Assembly (NCBI RefSeq): GCF_020711195.1
Contig: NZ_JAJFAT010000016.1
Location: 1 to 49,728 of the forward strand
DNA length: 49,728 nt
Direction: 5' to 3'
Source: Halanaerobium polyolivorans
GTDB taxonomy: Bacteria > Bacillota > Halanaerobiia > Halanaerobiales > Halanaerobiaceae
The position numbers and the translations under genes are program-made. Under the pieces are notes generated by a model. The model saw only the letters and a program-made list of their open reading frames with translations, searched no databases and had not been told where the DNA came from. The stretch's first letter is position 1. The number at the start of each line of letters is the position of its first letter. Shown piece by piece: positions 6,980 through 15,214 of this stretch.

Positions 6980-8140
6980 ATGAACTTTGTTTTTATATCA
7001 CCATATTTCCCCAGCAATTTTTATAAGCTCTGTATAGGCCTAAAAGAGGCAGGAGCTAAAGTACTGGGTATAGGTGATTTAGAGTATGAAGGATTGAGAG
7101 ATGAGTTAAAAGAAGCTTTAACAGAATATTACAGGGTTGATGATCTAGAAAATTATTCGCAATTGATTAGAGCTTGTGGCTATTTTACCCATAAATATGG
7201 GAAGATAGACAGAATAGAAGCCAATAATGAATATTGGCTGGAAACCGATGCCAGACTGAGAACTGACTTTAATGTAGAAGGTTTAAAATTAGCTGATATT
7301 GAAGACATGAAATATAAGTCTAAGATGAAAGAGGTATTCAGAAATGCCGGAATTAATGTAGCTAGAGGTAAGGTAGTAGAGAGTATTGAGCAGGCAAAAG
7401 ACTTTATTCAGGAAGTTGGCTATCCGGTTGTTGTTAAACCAGATAAGGGTGTAGGAGCAGCTGATACCTATAAGCTAAATAATGAAGAAGATTTATATCA
7501 TTTTTTTGAGAATAAAGTAGATGTAGATTATATTATGGAAGAATATATTCAGGGTGAGATTCATACCTTTGATGGTCTTGTTGATAAAGAAGGTAATGTC
7601 GTTTTTTCTTCTTCGATGGTTTATAAAGATGGAATTATGGAAACGGTAAATGAAGGCCTTGATATGTTCTATTATATTCCTCGTCAACTGCCAGAAGATA
7701 TTGTAGAAGTAGGAATGAAAACAGTTAATGCTTTTGATTTAAAAGAAAGATTTTTCCATTTTGAATATTTCAAAATGGATGATGGTCGGATTATAGCCCT
7801 TGAGGTTAATGTAAGGCCTCCTGGTGGTTTGACCCTTGATATGTTTAATTATGCCAATGATATCAATATCTATAGGCAGTATGGTAATGTAGTTGTTAAT
7901 AACAATTTTGATGATGATGTAAGCAGAAAATACAACTGTTTTTTTGTAGGTAGAAAGAACTTTATAGATTATAAAAACTCTATAGAAGATATTTTAAACA
8001 GCTATGGTGAATATATTTCTTTTCATGAGCCAATAGCACCTATTTTGGCACCTGCTCTAGGTGATTATGGTTTTGTGTTGAGAACAAAAGACTTAGAAAA
8101 GGGTAAAGAAATAGTCCAATATGCGATTGAAAAAGTTTAG
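6980..8140 (+). CDS. ATP-grasp carboxylate-amine ligase-like protein
   Basis: A 386-residue ATP-grasp enzyme of unassigned substrate, annotated in relatives only as carbamoyl-phosphate-synthase-like. An N-terminal Rossmann-like domain (MNFVFISPYFPSNF, residues 1-100) precedes the ATP-grasp core: KPDKGVGAADTY is the phosphate-binding loop (about residues 153-164), MEEYIQGEIHTFDG the adenine/hinge segment, and FEYFKMDDGRIIALEVNVRPPGG the metal-binding E-x-N-x-R motif. The family typically joins a carboxylate to an amine through an acyl-phosphate. The start is ATG with TGGAGG. The esterase gene begins 11 bases after the stop, so the two are cotranscribed and probably act on the same metabolite. 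Catalytic landmarks are intact, and no biosynthetic partners such as a carrier protein are present. Confidence 0.8.
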   Translation: MNFVFISPYFPSNFYKLCIGLKEAGAKVLGIGDLEYEGLRDELKEALTEYYRVDDLENYSQLIRACGYFTHKYGKIDRIEANNEYWLETDARLRTDFNVEGLKLADIEDMKYKSKMKEVFRNAGINVARGKVVESIEQAKDFIQEVGYPVVVKPDKGVGAADTYKLNNEEDLYHFFENKVDVDYIMEEYIQGEIHTFDGLVDKEGNVVFSSSMVYKDGIMETVNEGLDMFYYIPRQLPEDIVEVGMKTVNAFDLKERFFHFEYFKMDDGRIIALEVNVRPPGGLTLDMFNYANDINIYRQYGNVVVNNNFDDDVSRKYNCFFVGRKNFIDYKNSIEDILNSYGEYISFHEPIAPILAPALGDYGFVLRTKDLEKGKEIVQYAIEKV

Positions 8141-8151
8141 GAGGAAGTTAA

Positions 8152-8901
8152 TTGAAAATAGAATACAGAAATTTTTATAGTTCACATTTAAATAGAGATA
8201 TGCCTTTTAAGATTTATGGACATGCGGGAAAACCCATGCTTGTTTTTCCTTCTTCAGGAGGTAGTTTTCATGAATATGAAGACTTTCAAATGATAGATGC
8301 GATCTGGCCCTATATAGAAGGTGGTAATATTACTGTTTATACGGTTAGCAGTGTGGATTCTGATTCCTGGCTAAATCATGGGATGCATCCGCATGATATG
8401 GCAGTGGTTCACAATAATTATGACAAATATATAATTGATGAGCTCTTACCCTTGATTAAATATCATTCTGATTGGCAGGGAGGTTTAATAACCTCTGGTT
8501 GTAGTATGGGAGCTTATCATGCTCTTAATTTCTATCTCCAACATCCTGATGCCTTTGATACAGCAGTTGCTTTAAGTGGTATTTATGATGCAAGATTTTT
8601 TACAGGTGGATATATGGATAAAGAGGTATATTTAAATTCACCAGTAGATTATTTAAAAGAACTAGATGATCAGTGGTATTTAAATCATTATAGAAAAAAT
8701 AATCTCATTATCGCAGCCGGGCAGGGGCGCTGGGAAGAAGAGACACTAAAAGATACCAGGCTTTTAGATACAATATTTGCTGAAAAAGGGCTGCCAGCTT
8801 GGTTTGATTATTGGGGTTATGATGTTGATCATGACTGGCCTGCCTGGAGAGAACAGATGCCTTATTTTTTAGAAAAACTGAAAGAAGATAATATTATATA
8901 A
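8152..8901 (+). CDS. Esterase/alpha-beta hydrolase (PF00756-like), partner of the ATP-grasp gene
   Basis: A 249-residue cytoplasmic alpha/beta hydrolase of the putative esterase family. The nucleophile elbow is GCSMGAYHAL (about residues 119-128), the oxyanion region is near LVFPSSGGSF, and the catalytic histidine is likely in DVDHDWPAW near the C-terminus. No signal peptide is visible. The start is TTG at 8152, supported by TAGGAGGAAG, which overlaps the stop of the ATP-grasp gene. The tight spacing implies cotranscription and a shared pathway, for example making and unmaking an acyl bond on one small molecule. A terminator follows at 8921. The specific substrate is unknown. Confidence 0.8.
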   Translation: MKIEYRNFYSSHLNRDMPFKIYGHAGKPMLVFPSSGGSFHEYEDFQMIDAIWPYIEGGNITVYTVSSVDSDSWLNHGMHPHDMAVVHNNYDKYIIDELLPLIKYHSDWQGGLITSGCSMGAYHALNFYLQHPDAFDTAVALSGIYDARFFTGGYMDKEVYLNSPVDYLKELDDQWYLNHYRKNNLIIAAGQGRWEEETLKDTRLLDTIFAEKGLPAWFDYWGYDVDHDWPAWREQMPYFLEKLKEDNII

Positions 8902-8920
8902 ATAATTACAGTCAATAAAA

Positions 8921-8955
8921 GCCCTGAGCCAGTAAAAAGTTCAGGGTGTTTTTTT
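8921..8955 (+). terminator. Rho-independent terminator after the ATP-grasp/esterase pair
   Basis: CCCTGA (8922-8927) pairs with TCAGGG (8941-8946), followed by TG and seven T. It separates the first esterase from the second esterase gene. Confidence 0.8.
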
Positions 8956-8986
8956 AATTTAAAGAAAAAGGGGTTAATAATAAATA

Positions 8987-10318
8987 ATGTTAATAGATAA
9001 TAGAGAGATAATATTAATTAATGATTTTTATTCACATATACTTGATAACTCCAGAAATATAAGGGTTTATTTACCACCTTCCTATGATGATTTTGCTGAG
9101 AGAGAATATCCGGTACTATATATTCATGACGGCCAAAATGTATTTTCGGCTGAGAATTCATATTCTGGACAATCATGGCAGCTTCATAAGACAACTGATG
9201 CTTTGATTAAACATAATTTGATCGAAGAAATAATAATTGTTGCAGTAGATAATATGGAAGAAAAAAGATTAAGTGAATATGCTCATGAAGATGGTTCATT
9301 TAAAGGGGAGCCTGTAAAAGGGAGAGGAGAACAATATCAGGCCTTTATTATAGAAGAATTAATACCGTTTATTAAAGAAAACTTTAGAGTTAAACTAGGA
9401 GCAGATAATACTGCTTTGATGGGTTCATCAATGGGTGGCTTAATAACATTTAACATGGGCTTAAAAAGACCCGATCTCTTTGCTAAACTAGCATTAATGT
9501 CACCATCTTTTTGGTGGGGAAATAGTTCTCCTCTGCAAAAGCTTAACAAATATGATTTTTCAGAATTACAAAGTAAAATATGGCTTGACACAGGAGATTC
9601 AGAAGGGTCATTTATGGCTTTAGCAGACAGAGAAATTGATAAACTACTAGCAATAAGAAAAAATACTCCGGTAGAAATTTTTTATTACCTTGCTCCAGAT
9701 GCGGTTCACAGTGAAGAGGCTTGGGCCAACAGGGTTTACTGTCCCCTCCTTTATTTTTTTGGCAGTATAGGCCAAAAAGAAAAACTTGAAATTAATGGTA
9801 GAGAAAAAATAGGTCTCAAAGGACCGGATTTTAAACTTAATCCAATTCTCTATTATAAGACAGGTTTTAAACACACTATATTAGAAGGTGAATTTAGCTC
9901 TAATAATCCTGAGGTATTAGATATTGATCAAAAAGGTAATCTCCTGCCGCGCAAAAAAGGTAGAGCCCAGATAGAGTTTAAAGCATTTTCTATGCAGGCA
10001 GCAAAAAATATTGAGGTAATTAAAAAACTAAGTGAAAAGGTTAAAATTAAAATATTTCTCAAAACTGAAAACGATTTTCCAGGTGCTGATATATATTTAG
10101 CTATTTCTGATCCCCAGGAAATTAAGATGAAGAAGGTTAAAAAAAATAGCTATAAAGCAGTACTGAAGTTAAAAAGAGATGAGATTATCAGCTTTAAGTT
10201 TAGCCTTGGCAGCTGGGAACTATTAGGTAGAGATGAAGCTGGAAAAGAAGTGGGAGCTTTTTCTCTTAAGGCCAGTCAAAATAAAAGGCTTAGTTTTAAA
10301 GTTGTAGATTTTAATTAA
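8987..10318 (+). CDS. Esterase with C-terminal Ig-like and carbohydrate-binding-like domains
   Basis: A 443-residue protein in three parts. Residues 1-270 are a putative esterase (Esterase D/Fes type): VYLPPSYDD, LYIHDGQNVF, the nucleophile elbow MGSSMGGLITF (about residue 145), and a histidine in APDAVHSEEAW. Residues about 280-345 look like a bacterial Ig-like fold (SSNNPEVLDIDQKGNLLPRK). Residues about 350-443 resemble a starch-binding/CBM-like sandwich, with FKFSLGSWELLGRDEAGKEV matching the YKF..GSWE..E....G.E pattern of such modules. There is no signal peptide, so it acts in the cytoplasm unless exported by another route. The ATG start has only a distant purine-rich site. It may deacylate a sugar-linked compound, which is inference. 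Confidence 0.75.
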   Translation: MLIDNREIILINDFYSHILDNSRNIRVYLPPSYDDFAEREYPVLYIHDGQNVFSAENSYSGQSWQLHKTTDALIKHNLIEEIIIVAVDNMEEKRLSEYAHEDGSFKGEPVKGRGEQYQAFIIEELIPFIKENFRVKLGADNTALMGSSMGGLITFNMGLKRPDLFAKLALMSPSFWWGNSSPLQKLNKYDFSELQSKIWLDTGDSEGSFMALADREIDKLLAIRKNTPVEIFYYLAPDAVHSEEAWANRVYCPLLYFFGSIGQKEKLEINGREKIGLKGPDFKLNPILYYKTGFKHTILEGEFSSNNPEVLDIDQKGNLLPRKKGRAQIEFKAFSMQAAKNIEVIKKLSEKVKIKIFLKTENDFPGADIYLAISDPQEIKMKKVKKNSYKAVLKLKRDEIISFKFSLGSWELLGRDEAGKEVGAFSLKASQNKRLSFKVVDFN

Positions 10319-10330
10319 ATTGCATTTATA

Positions 10331-10365
10331 ATACCCCCGTCATGATAGTAATCAGGCGGGGGTAT
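10331..10365 (+). terminator. Strong hairpin after the second esterase, probable terminator
   Basis: ATACCCCC (10331-10338) pairs with GGGGGTAT (10358-10365), eight perfect base pairs. No T-run follows; instead a small palindrome (GTATA CTTG TATAC) overlaps its 3' arm. It may terminate weakly or protect the mRNA end. Confidence 0.5.
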
Positions 10366-10408
10366 ACTTGTATACAGGTATTAACCTTCCTTATAGCTGC
10401 ATACTTTC

Positions 10409-10438
10409 TTGACAGCAGATATAAAAGAGTTGTAAGAT
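10409..10438 (+). promoter_or_regulatory. Probable promoter for the liv operon
   Basis: A perfect TTGACA at 10409-10414 with TAAGAT at 10433-10438, 18 bases apart. The leader to the livG ATG is about 70 bases, and a second purine-rich site lies in it. The -10 box is weak (4 of 6), so the exact start is tentative. Confidence 0.45.
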
Positions 10439-10513
10439 TAATTAATATAATATAACATAAAGCTCTTTTAGAGAAGGAGTATAGTATTTAGGAGTAGAAA
10501 GGAGTGAGCTTTT

Positions 10514-11272
10514 ATGTTAAAAGTAGAAAATGTTGTTAAAGAATTTGATGGTTTTAGAGCAGTGGATGAATTAAGTTTTAAGATTGAAAAAAACACTATT
10601 ACAGGTTTAATTGGACCTAATGGTGCAGGGAAAACGACCACCTTTAACATTATTGCTGGAGCTTTGAACTTGGATAAAGGAGAGGTTTATTTAGCAGATC
10701 AAAAAGTTAATGATTATCCTGCTTATCAAATAGCCAGACTTGGTTTGGCTAGGACCTTTCAGATTCCGAGAGCTTTAAAAAAGATGACAGTAATTGAGAA
10801 TTTAATGTTGGTTCCCAATGGTCAGAGTGGTGAAAATTTATTTAATAGCTGGTTTAACCGATCTAGGGTTAAAAAAGAAGAAGCAGCTAACTACCAAAAA
10901 GCATATCAGACCCTTGAGTTTCTAGAATTAACCCATTTAGAAGATGAACTTGCAGCTAATCTTTCTGGAGGGCAAAAAAAATTGCTGGAGATGGGTAGAG
11001 CACTTATGGCAGATCCGGAGTTAATATTACTTGATGAACCAGGTGCAGGTGTCAATCCAACCCTAATGAATAAAATTGCAGAAAATATTATTAAGCTCAA
11101 AGAAAGAGGTAAAACCATATTATTAATCGAACATAATATGGACTTAATAATGAATATCTGTGATAAGGTTATTGTTATGAGTGATGGCAGATATCTGGTA
11201 GAAGGAACACCAGCAGAAATAAAAAGCAATCCAGAAGTATTAAAGGCATATTTGGGAGAGAAAACAGCTTAA
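10514..11272 (+). CDS. livG: Branched-chain amino acid ABC transporter ATPase LivG
   Basis: First ATP-binding subunit of a HAAT-family ABC importer, located on the cytoplasmic face of the membrane. Walker A is GPNGAGKTT (about residues 35-43), the signature is LSGGQKKLLEMGRAL, Walker B with its glutamate is LILLDEPGAGVNP, and the switch histidine is in LLIEHNMDLI. The 252-residue length and the ARTFQIPR Q-loop region are typical of LivG. The ATG start follows GAAAGGAG. It opens a five-gene operon, with livF starting about 12 bases after its stop. The family imports leucine, isoleucine and valine, but related systems take urea or other amides, so the substrate is inferred. Confidence 0.93.
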   Translation: MLKVENVVKEFDGFRAVDELSFKIEKNTITGLIGPNGAGKTTTFNIIAGALNLDKGEVYLADQKVNDYPAYQIARLGLARTFQIPRALKKMTVIENLMLVPNGQSGENLFNSWFNRSRVKKEEAANYQKAYQTLEFLELTHLEDELAANLSGGQKKLLEMGRALMADPELILLDEPGAGVNPTLMNKIAENIIKLKERGKTILLIEHNMDLIMNICDKVIVMSDGRYLVEGTPAEIKSNPEVLKAYLGEKTA

Positions 11273-11284
11273 GGGGTGGTTAAA

Positions 11285-11983
11285 TTGCTAGAAGTTAATA
11301 ATATAAGGGCAGGCTATGGAGAAATAGAGATAATTCATGGGCTTTCTTTAACTGTGAATAAAGGAGAAATAGTTTCTATAGTTGGACCAAATGGTTCAGG
11401 TAAATCTACCTTTTTAAAATCAATATTTTCATTAGTTGATATTATGGATGGTCAAATAACATTTCAAAATGAAATATTAAATAATGCTGCTACTGATGAG
11501 ATGATTAAAAAAGGTCTCTCTTTTGTTCCCCAGACAGATAATATTTTCCCCTCCTTAACTGTTCATGAAAATCTTGAGTTAGGTGGTTATATAAGCCGAA
11601 AAAAATTGAAAGACAGACTTGATCTAGTATATGATCTTTTCCCACCTCTTTTAGCTAAAAAGAAAAAAAGAGCAGGAACTTTAAGTGGAGGACAGAGGCA
11701 GATGGTTGCTTTTGGTCGAGCATTAATTATGAAGCCAAAGCTTTTGTTATTAGATGAACCAACTGCTGGACTTGCTCCAATGTATATTCAGCTTATACTG
11801 GATAAAGTCAAGGCCATTAACGAAACAGGTGTTACTATTTTAATGGTAGAACAAAATGCAAAAAAAGCTCTGGAAATGTCAGATAGAGGCTATGTTCTGG
11901 CAGCTGGAGTAAAAAAATATGAAGATAGTGGAAGAGCATTATTAGAAAATGAAGAAGTCGCGCAGCTCTTTTTGGGAGGATAG
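11285..11983 (+). CDS. livF: Branched-chain amino acid ABC transporter ATPase LivF
   Basis: Second ATPase of the importer, pairing with LivG. Walker A is GPNGSGKST, the signature LSGGQRQMVAFGRAL, Walker B LLLLDEPTAGLAP, and the H-loop position carries glutamine in MVEQNAKKAL, as is usual for LivF. I prefer TTG at 11285 because AAGGGGTGG sits six bases upstream and the protein then begins MLEVNNIRAGYG, the normal family N-terminus. A GTG at 11276 would add three residues but overlaps the ribosome binding site. The stop lies four bases before the livH start. Confidence 0.92.
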   Translation: MLEVNNIRAGYGEIEIIHGLSLTVNKGEIVSIVGPNGSGKSTFLKSIFSLVDIMDGQITFQNEILNNAATDEMIKKGLSFVPQTDNIFPSLTVHENLELGGYISRKKLKDRLDLVYDLFPPLLAKKKKRAGTLSGGQRQMVAFGRALIMKPKLLLLDEPTAGLAPMYIQLILDKVKAINETGVTILMVEQNAKKALEMSDRGYVLAAGVKKYEDSGRALLENEEVAQLFLGG

Positions 11984-11987
11984 TGCT

Positions 11988-12848
11988 ATGGTTCTACAGT
12001 TGTTATTAAATGGATTGATTTATGGTTCAATTATTGCTTTAGGAGGAATAGGACTTACTTTAATCTATGGAATTTTAAATTTTGGTCACTTTGCCCATGG
12101 TGATTTGATGACCTTAGGGGCATATTTGGCTTATTTGTTTACAGTTCAATTAGCCCTACCCCTACCGTTTTCATTTGTTATTGCTGGTTTATTAACAGCA
12201 GCAACTGCCAATTTATTAGATAAAATATTATATAAAAAACTAGAAGGCCGTGATTCAGTAACAATTATGATTTCAGCTGTTGGGGCAGCTTTAATTATCA
12301 GAAACTTGATCTTGATGAGCTGGGGCCCTCAACTTAAGTTTTTAGAGCGAGGTATAGAGATGCCGCTGGTATTTTTTGATGGTTTATTAAGGATCACTAG
12401 AACTCAGATTATGATTTTAATTTTATCAGTAATTTTTGTGACTGCAGTTCACCTCTTTTTAAGCAAAACAAAGTTGGGTAAAGCAATGAGAGCAATGTCA
12501 GATAATACCGCTTTAGCTAAAATAACAGGTATTAATACAGAAAGGGTTATATTCTGGACCTGGTTTATGAGTGGTATTTTAACCTCATCTGCAGGAATAT
12601 TTTTAGCTATGGATACCCATCTGATTCCCGAAATGGGCTGGAATTTACTGCTGCCGATGTTTGCAGCGGTTATACTTGGAGGGATTGGTAATCCTTATGG
12701 TGCAATTGTGGGAGGACTTGCGATTGGAATATCACAAGAGATCTCAACGATGTTTATTGCTGCTTCTTATAAACCAGCAGTTGCATTTGCAATAATGATT
12801 TTGATGTTATTAGTTAAACCTTCTGGTCTAATGGGAAAGAAGGTGTAA
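11988..12848 (+). CDS. livH: Branched-chain amino acid ABC transporter permease LivH
   Basis: Membrane subunit with about eight transmembrane helices. The family hallmarks are LNGLIYGSIIALGGIGLTLIYGILNFGHFAHGD in overlapping order (LTLIYG, NFGHFAHGD) near the N-terminus and LGGIGNPYGAIVGG near residue 235. I chose ATG at 11988 because GGGAGGA ends eight bases upstream; the frame extends further up into livF, where translation would be unsupported. This gives 286 residues, normal for LivH. The ribosome binding site lies within the end of livF, so translation is likely coupled. It forms the channel with LivM. Confidence 0.93.
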   Translation: MVLQLLLNGLIYGSIIALGGIGLTLIYGILNFGHFAHGDLMTLGAYLAYLFTVQLALPLPFSFVIAGLLTAATANLLDKILYKKLEGRDSVTIMISAVGAALIIRNLILMSWGPQLKFLERGIEMPLVFFDGLLRITRTQIMILILSVIFVTAVHLFLSKTKLGKAMRAMSDNTALAKITGINTERVIFWTWFMSGILTSSAGIFLAMDTHLIPEMGWNLLLPMFAAVILGGIGNPYGAIVGGLAIGISQEISTMFIAASYKPAVAFAIMILMLLVKPSGLMGKKV

Positions 12849-12851
12849 GTG

Positions 12852-13784
12852 ATGACCATATCTGGACTTTTATCTTATTTGATTTTCTTTTTAACTTTTG
12901 CTGGTATTTACGCAATTATGGCTTTAGGTTTAAATATGCAGAGAGGATTTGCAGGGCTTTTTAATATTGGGATTGCTGGTTTTTGGGCAGTAGGAGCTTA
13001 TACAGCAGCAATTTTAACAAAGAGTCCAAGCCCAAATCATTTAGGTGGTTTTAATACACCTATTATTATTTCTTTGCTTGCAGCAGGGATCTTTTCTGCT
13101 ATCTTAGCTTTTCTAATTGGAATTCCTACTTTGAGATTAAGGGAAGATTATTTAGGTATTTCAACCATTGGTATTGCGGAAATAATTAGATTGATATTTA
13201 CTAATGAAGCCTGGTTGAGTTATGGAGTCAGGGGTATATCATCTATTCCAAAACCATTTAGAGATATCTTTGGGCAATATTATAATCTCAGCTTTTTGGC
13301 TTTGGTCTTAATTGTAATCGCTATATTTTATTACTTAAGTGAAAAAGGTATTAAATCACCCTGGGGAAGAGTTTTAAGAGCAATTAGAGAAGATGAAGAA
13401 GTAGCTAAAGCCTCAGGAAAAAATGTTTTTAGATACAGGATGGAGGCCCTTGTCTTTGGAGCCTTTATGATGGGAGTTGGTGGAGCATTATATGCTCACT
13501 TTACCGGCTTTATTTCTCCGGAAGCCTTTATGCCGATGCAGACAACCTTTATAGTTTGGATAATGTTAATCATCGGTGGAAGTGCTAATAACTTTGGTGT
13601 TTTAATTGGTGCTGTTATTACTTGGGGTATTTGGACCGGTACTGAAACAATAACATCTATGCTGCCAGCACAATATGTTACCCAGGCAGCAGCTTTTAGA
13701 GTTATATTAATTGGAGTCTTTTTAGAAATAATCCTGCTTAATATGCCGGATGGGTTATTTCCAGAGAGGAAATTTAAAGCATAA
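12852..13784 (+). CDS. livM: Branched-chain amino acid ABC transporter permease LivM
   Basis: Second channel subunit, about 310 residues and eight to nine transmembrane helices. Typical stretches are GLNMQRGFAGLFNIGIAGFW, PTLRLREDYLGISTIGIAEI and a C-terminal NMPDGLFPERKF. The EAA-like coupling segment AIREDEEVAKASGKNVFRYR that contacts the ATPase is intact. The start is most likely ATG at 12852, six bases after AAGGTG; a GTG at 12849 directly before it is the alternative. It begins immediately after the livH stop. Confidence 0.93.
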   Translation: MTISGLLSYLIFFLTFAGIYAIMALGLNMQRGFAGLFNIGIAGFWAVGAYTAAILTKSPSPNHLGGFNTPIIISLLAAGIFSAILAFLIGIPTLRLREDYLGISTIGIAEIIRLIFTNEAWLSYGVRGISSIPKPFRDIFGQYYNLSFLALVLIVIAIFYYLSEKGIKSPWGRVLRAIREDEEVAKASGKNVFRYRMEALVFGAFMMGVGGALYAHFTGFISPEAFMPMQTTFIVWIMLIIGGSANNFGVLIGAVITWGIWTGTETITSMLPAQYVTQAAAFRVILIGVFLEIILLNMPDGLFPERKFKA

Positions 13785-13786
13785 AC

Positions 13787-13806
13787 TTTTGCTCAAATGA
13801 GTAAAA
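13787..13806 (+). other. Intercistronic hairpin between livM and the binding-protein gene
   Basis: TTTTGCTCA (13787-13795) pairs with TGAGTAAAA (13798-13806), a nine-pair stem with one G-T wobble and a two-base gap between the arms. It lies two bases after the livM stop with no T-run, so it more likely affects mRNA processing or stability than termination. Confidence 0.4.
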
Positions 13807-13846
13807 TTTAAAAAATGAGAAGCGAGAAGAAGAGGAGGAAAAAACA

Positions 13847-15067
13847 ATGAAAAGTAAAGTTAAGTTTTTATTGATCTTATCGTTAGTTATGGTTTTTGTT
13901 CTTTCATCACTTGGTGTTTTGGCTCAGGAAAGTGTTAGAGTAGGTACTGCCTTGCCGATTACAGGTGGTCTGGCAGCTTATGGCCAGGATGCTCGTAATG
14001 GTACTTTGCTTGCTCAAAAAATTATTAATGAGCAGGGTGGATTACTTAATGGTATGGAGTTAGAATTGGTCAATGTGGATACTCAAACTCAGGCTCAGGT
14101 TGGTGTTGATGCAGCCCAGAGGCTGGTAAACATTAATGGTGTACAGGCAATGGTTGGCCCCATGTCAAGTGGAGTAACAGTTCCTATAGTAGAAAGTGTT
14201 ACTGGCCCTAATCAGGTTGTTCAGATTTCACCATCCGCAACTACTCCAGTTTTAACAACAGTTGAAGATGATGGGTATTTCTTTAGAACAGCTCCTTCTG
14301 ATGCCTTACAGGGAGTTGTAGCCGGTGATTTTGCTTTTGATCAGGGTTTTGAATCAATTGCAATTATGTATGTTAATAATGATTACGGACAGGGTTTAAA
14401 TGATGCTGTAATCGATCAGTTTGAAGCTCGCGGTGGAGAAGTAACAGCATCTATTGCCTTTGAAGCAGATCAGGTTTCTTATAGAAGTGAGTTGATGAAT
14501 GCGGCTTCTGATAATCCTGATGCTTTACTGCTGGTTGCATATACAGATGATGGTGGAATCACAATAATCAGACAGGCTCTACAAAATGGATTTTTTGAAG
14601 AGTTTGTATTCACTGATGGTCTAAAATCACCTACAATTGCAGAGGGAATCGAAGATTTCTTAGAAGGGAAATATGGTACAGCTCCTACATCTTTACCTGG
14701 TGGTAGAGGACCAGAAACATTTGCTGCTATGTATGAAGAAGAATATGGAGAGTTACCACCACTACCTTATATAGATTCCAGTTTTGATGCTGTATTTGTT
14801 ATCGCACTTGGAATTGAAAAAGCTGGAACAGTAGATGGCCCAGCAATTAGAGATGCTATCAGAGAAGTGCTTGATCCTGAAGGAGAAACAGTCAATATAG
14901 ATGAGTGGGATAAAGCCAAAGAATTAATAGCTGCTGGCCAAACGATTAATTTTGAAGGTGCTTCCGGACCAGTTATCTTTGATGAAGTTGGAGACAGAGC
15001 TGGTGCAATTGGTATCTGGCAGGTACAGGATGGTAATATTGTTGATGTAGATGTTGTAGTTGAATAG
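13847..15067 (+). CDS. livK: Branched-chain amino acid ABC transporter substrate-binding protein
   Basis: A 406-residue periplasmic binding protein of the leucine-binding (Peripla_BP_6) family. The signal peptide spans about residues 1-26 (basic start, hydrophobic core, cleavage after LGVLA). It has no lipobox cysteine, so the mature protein would be free rather than lipid-anchored, as expected in a cell with an outer membrane. The mature part begins ESVRVGTALPITGGLAAYGQ, with the usual VGPMSSG and MYVNNDYGQG segments. The start is ATG with AAGAGGAGG. It is the last gene of the liv operon, preceded by a small hairpin and followed by a strong terminator. The ligand is unproven. Confidence 0.92.
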   Translation: MKSKVKFLLILSLVMVFVLSSLGVLAQESVRVGTALPITGGLAAYGQDARNGTLLAQKIINEQGGLLNGMELELVNVDTQTQAQVGVDAAQRLVNINGVQAMVGPMSSGVTVPIVESVTGPNQVVQISPSATTPVLTTVEDDGYFFRTAPSDALQGVVAGDFAFDQGFESIAIMYVNNDYGQGLNDAVIDQFEARGGEVTASIAFEADQVSYRSELMNAASDNPDALLLVAYTDDGGITIIRQALQNGFFEEFVFTDGLKSPTIAEGIEDFLEGKYGTAPTSLPGGRGPETFAAMYEEEYGELPPLPYIDSSFDAVFVIALGIEKAGTVDGPAIRDAIREVLDPEGETVNIDEWDKAKELIAAGQTINFEGASGPVIFDEVGDRAGAIGIWQVQDGNIVDVDVVVE

Positions 15068-15100
15068 AAAAAGTTTAAATATTAATAGATAGTTATAACA

Positions 15101-15137
15101 GCCCTCTGGATTTTTCCAGGGGGTTTTTATTTTTTTC
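15101..15137 (+). terminator. Rho-independent terminator of the liv operon
   Basis: CCCTCTGGA (15102-15110) pairs with TCCAGGGGG (15115-15123) with one wobble, followed by a T-rich tract of about 15 bases. Its T-tract abuts the -35 box of the next promoter. Confidence 0.9.
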
Positions 15138-15166
15138 TTTACATTCAGAATATTAAATGCTATAAT
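15138..15166 (+). promoter_or_regulatory. Promoter of the gal operon
   Basis: TTTACA at 15138-15143 and a perfect TATAAT at 15161-15166 with 17 bases between. Transcription would start near 15173, right at the inverted repeat described next. Confidence 0.75.
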
Positions 15167-15173
15167 TCACTTA

Positions 15174-15192
15174 GTTAATTAAATAAATTAAC
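15174..15192 (+). promoter_or_regulatory. Likely operator of the ROK repressor
   Basis: GTTAATT (15174-15180) and AATTAAC (15186-15192) form a perfect 7-bp inverted repeat around a 5-base spacer. It sits at the predicted transcription start, where a bound repressor would block initiation. Xylose-type ROK repressors bind TTAGTTT..AAACTAA-like palindromes; the flanking TTA here (15171-15173) keeps that look. Autoregulation by the gene 23 bases downstream is inferred. Confidence 0.6.
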
Positions 15193-15214
15193 AAAGCAAG
15201 GAAGTGTTAGAGTA

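Noticed and set aside
10331-10375. Riboswitch-like alternating hairpins before the liv operon
   Set aside because: The 8-bp stem and the overlapping GTATA/TATAC palindrome lie upstream of the likely promoter and match no riboswitch consensus I know.
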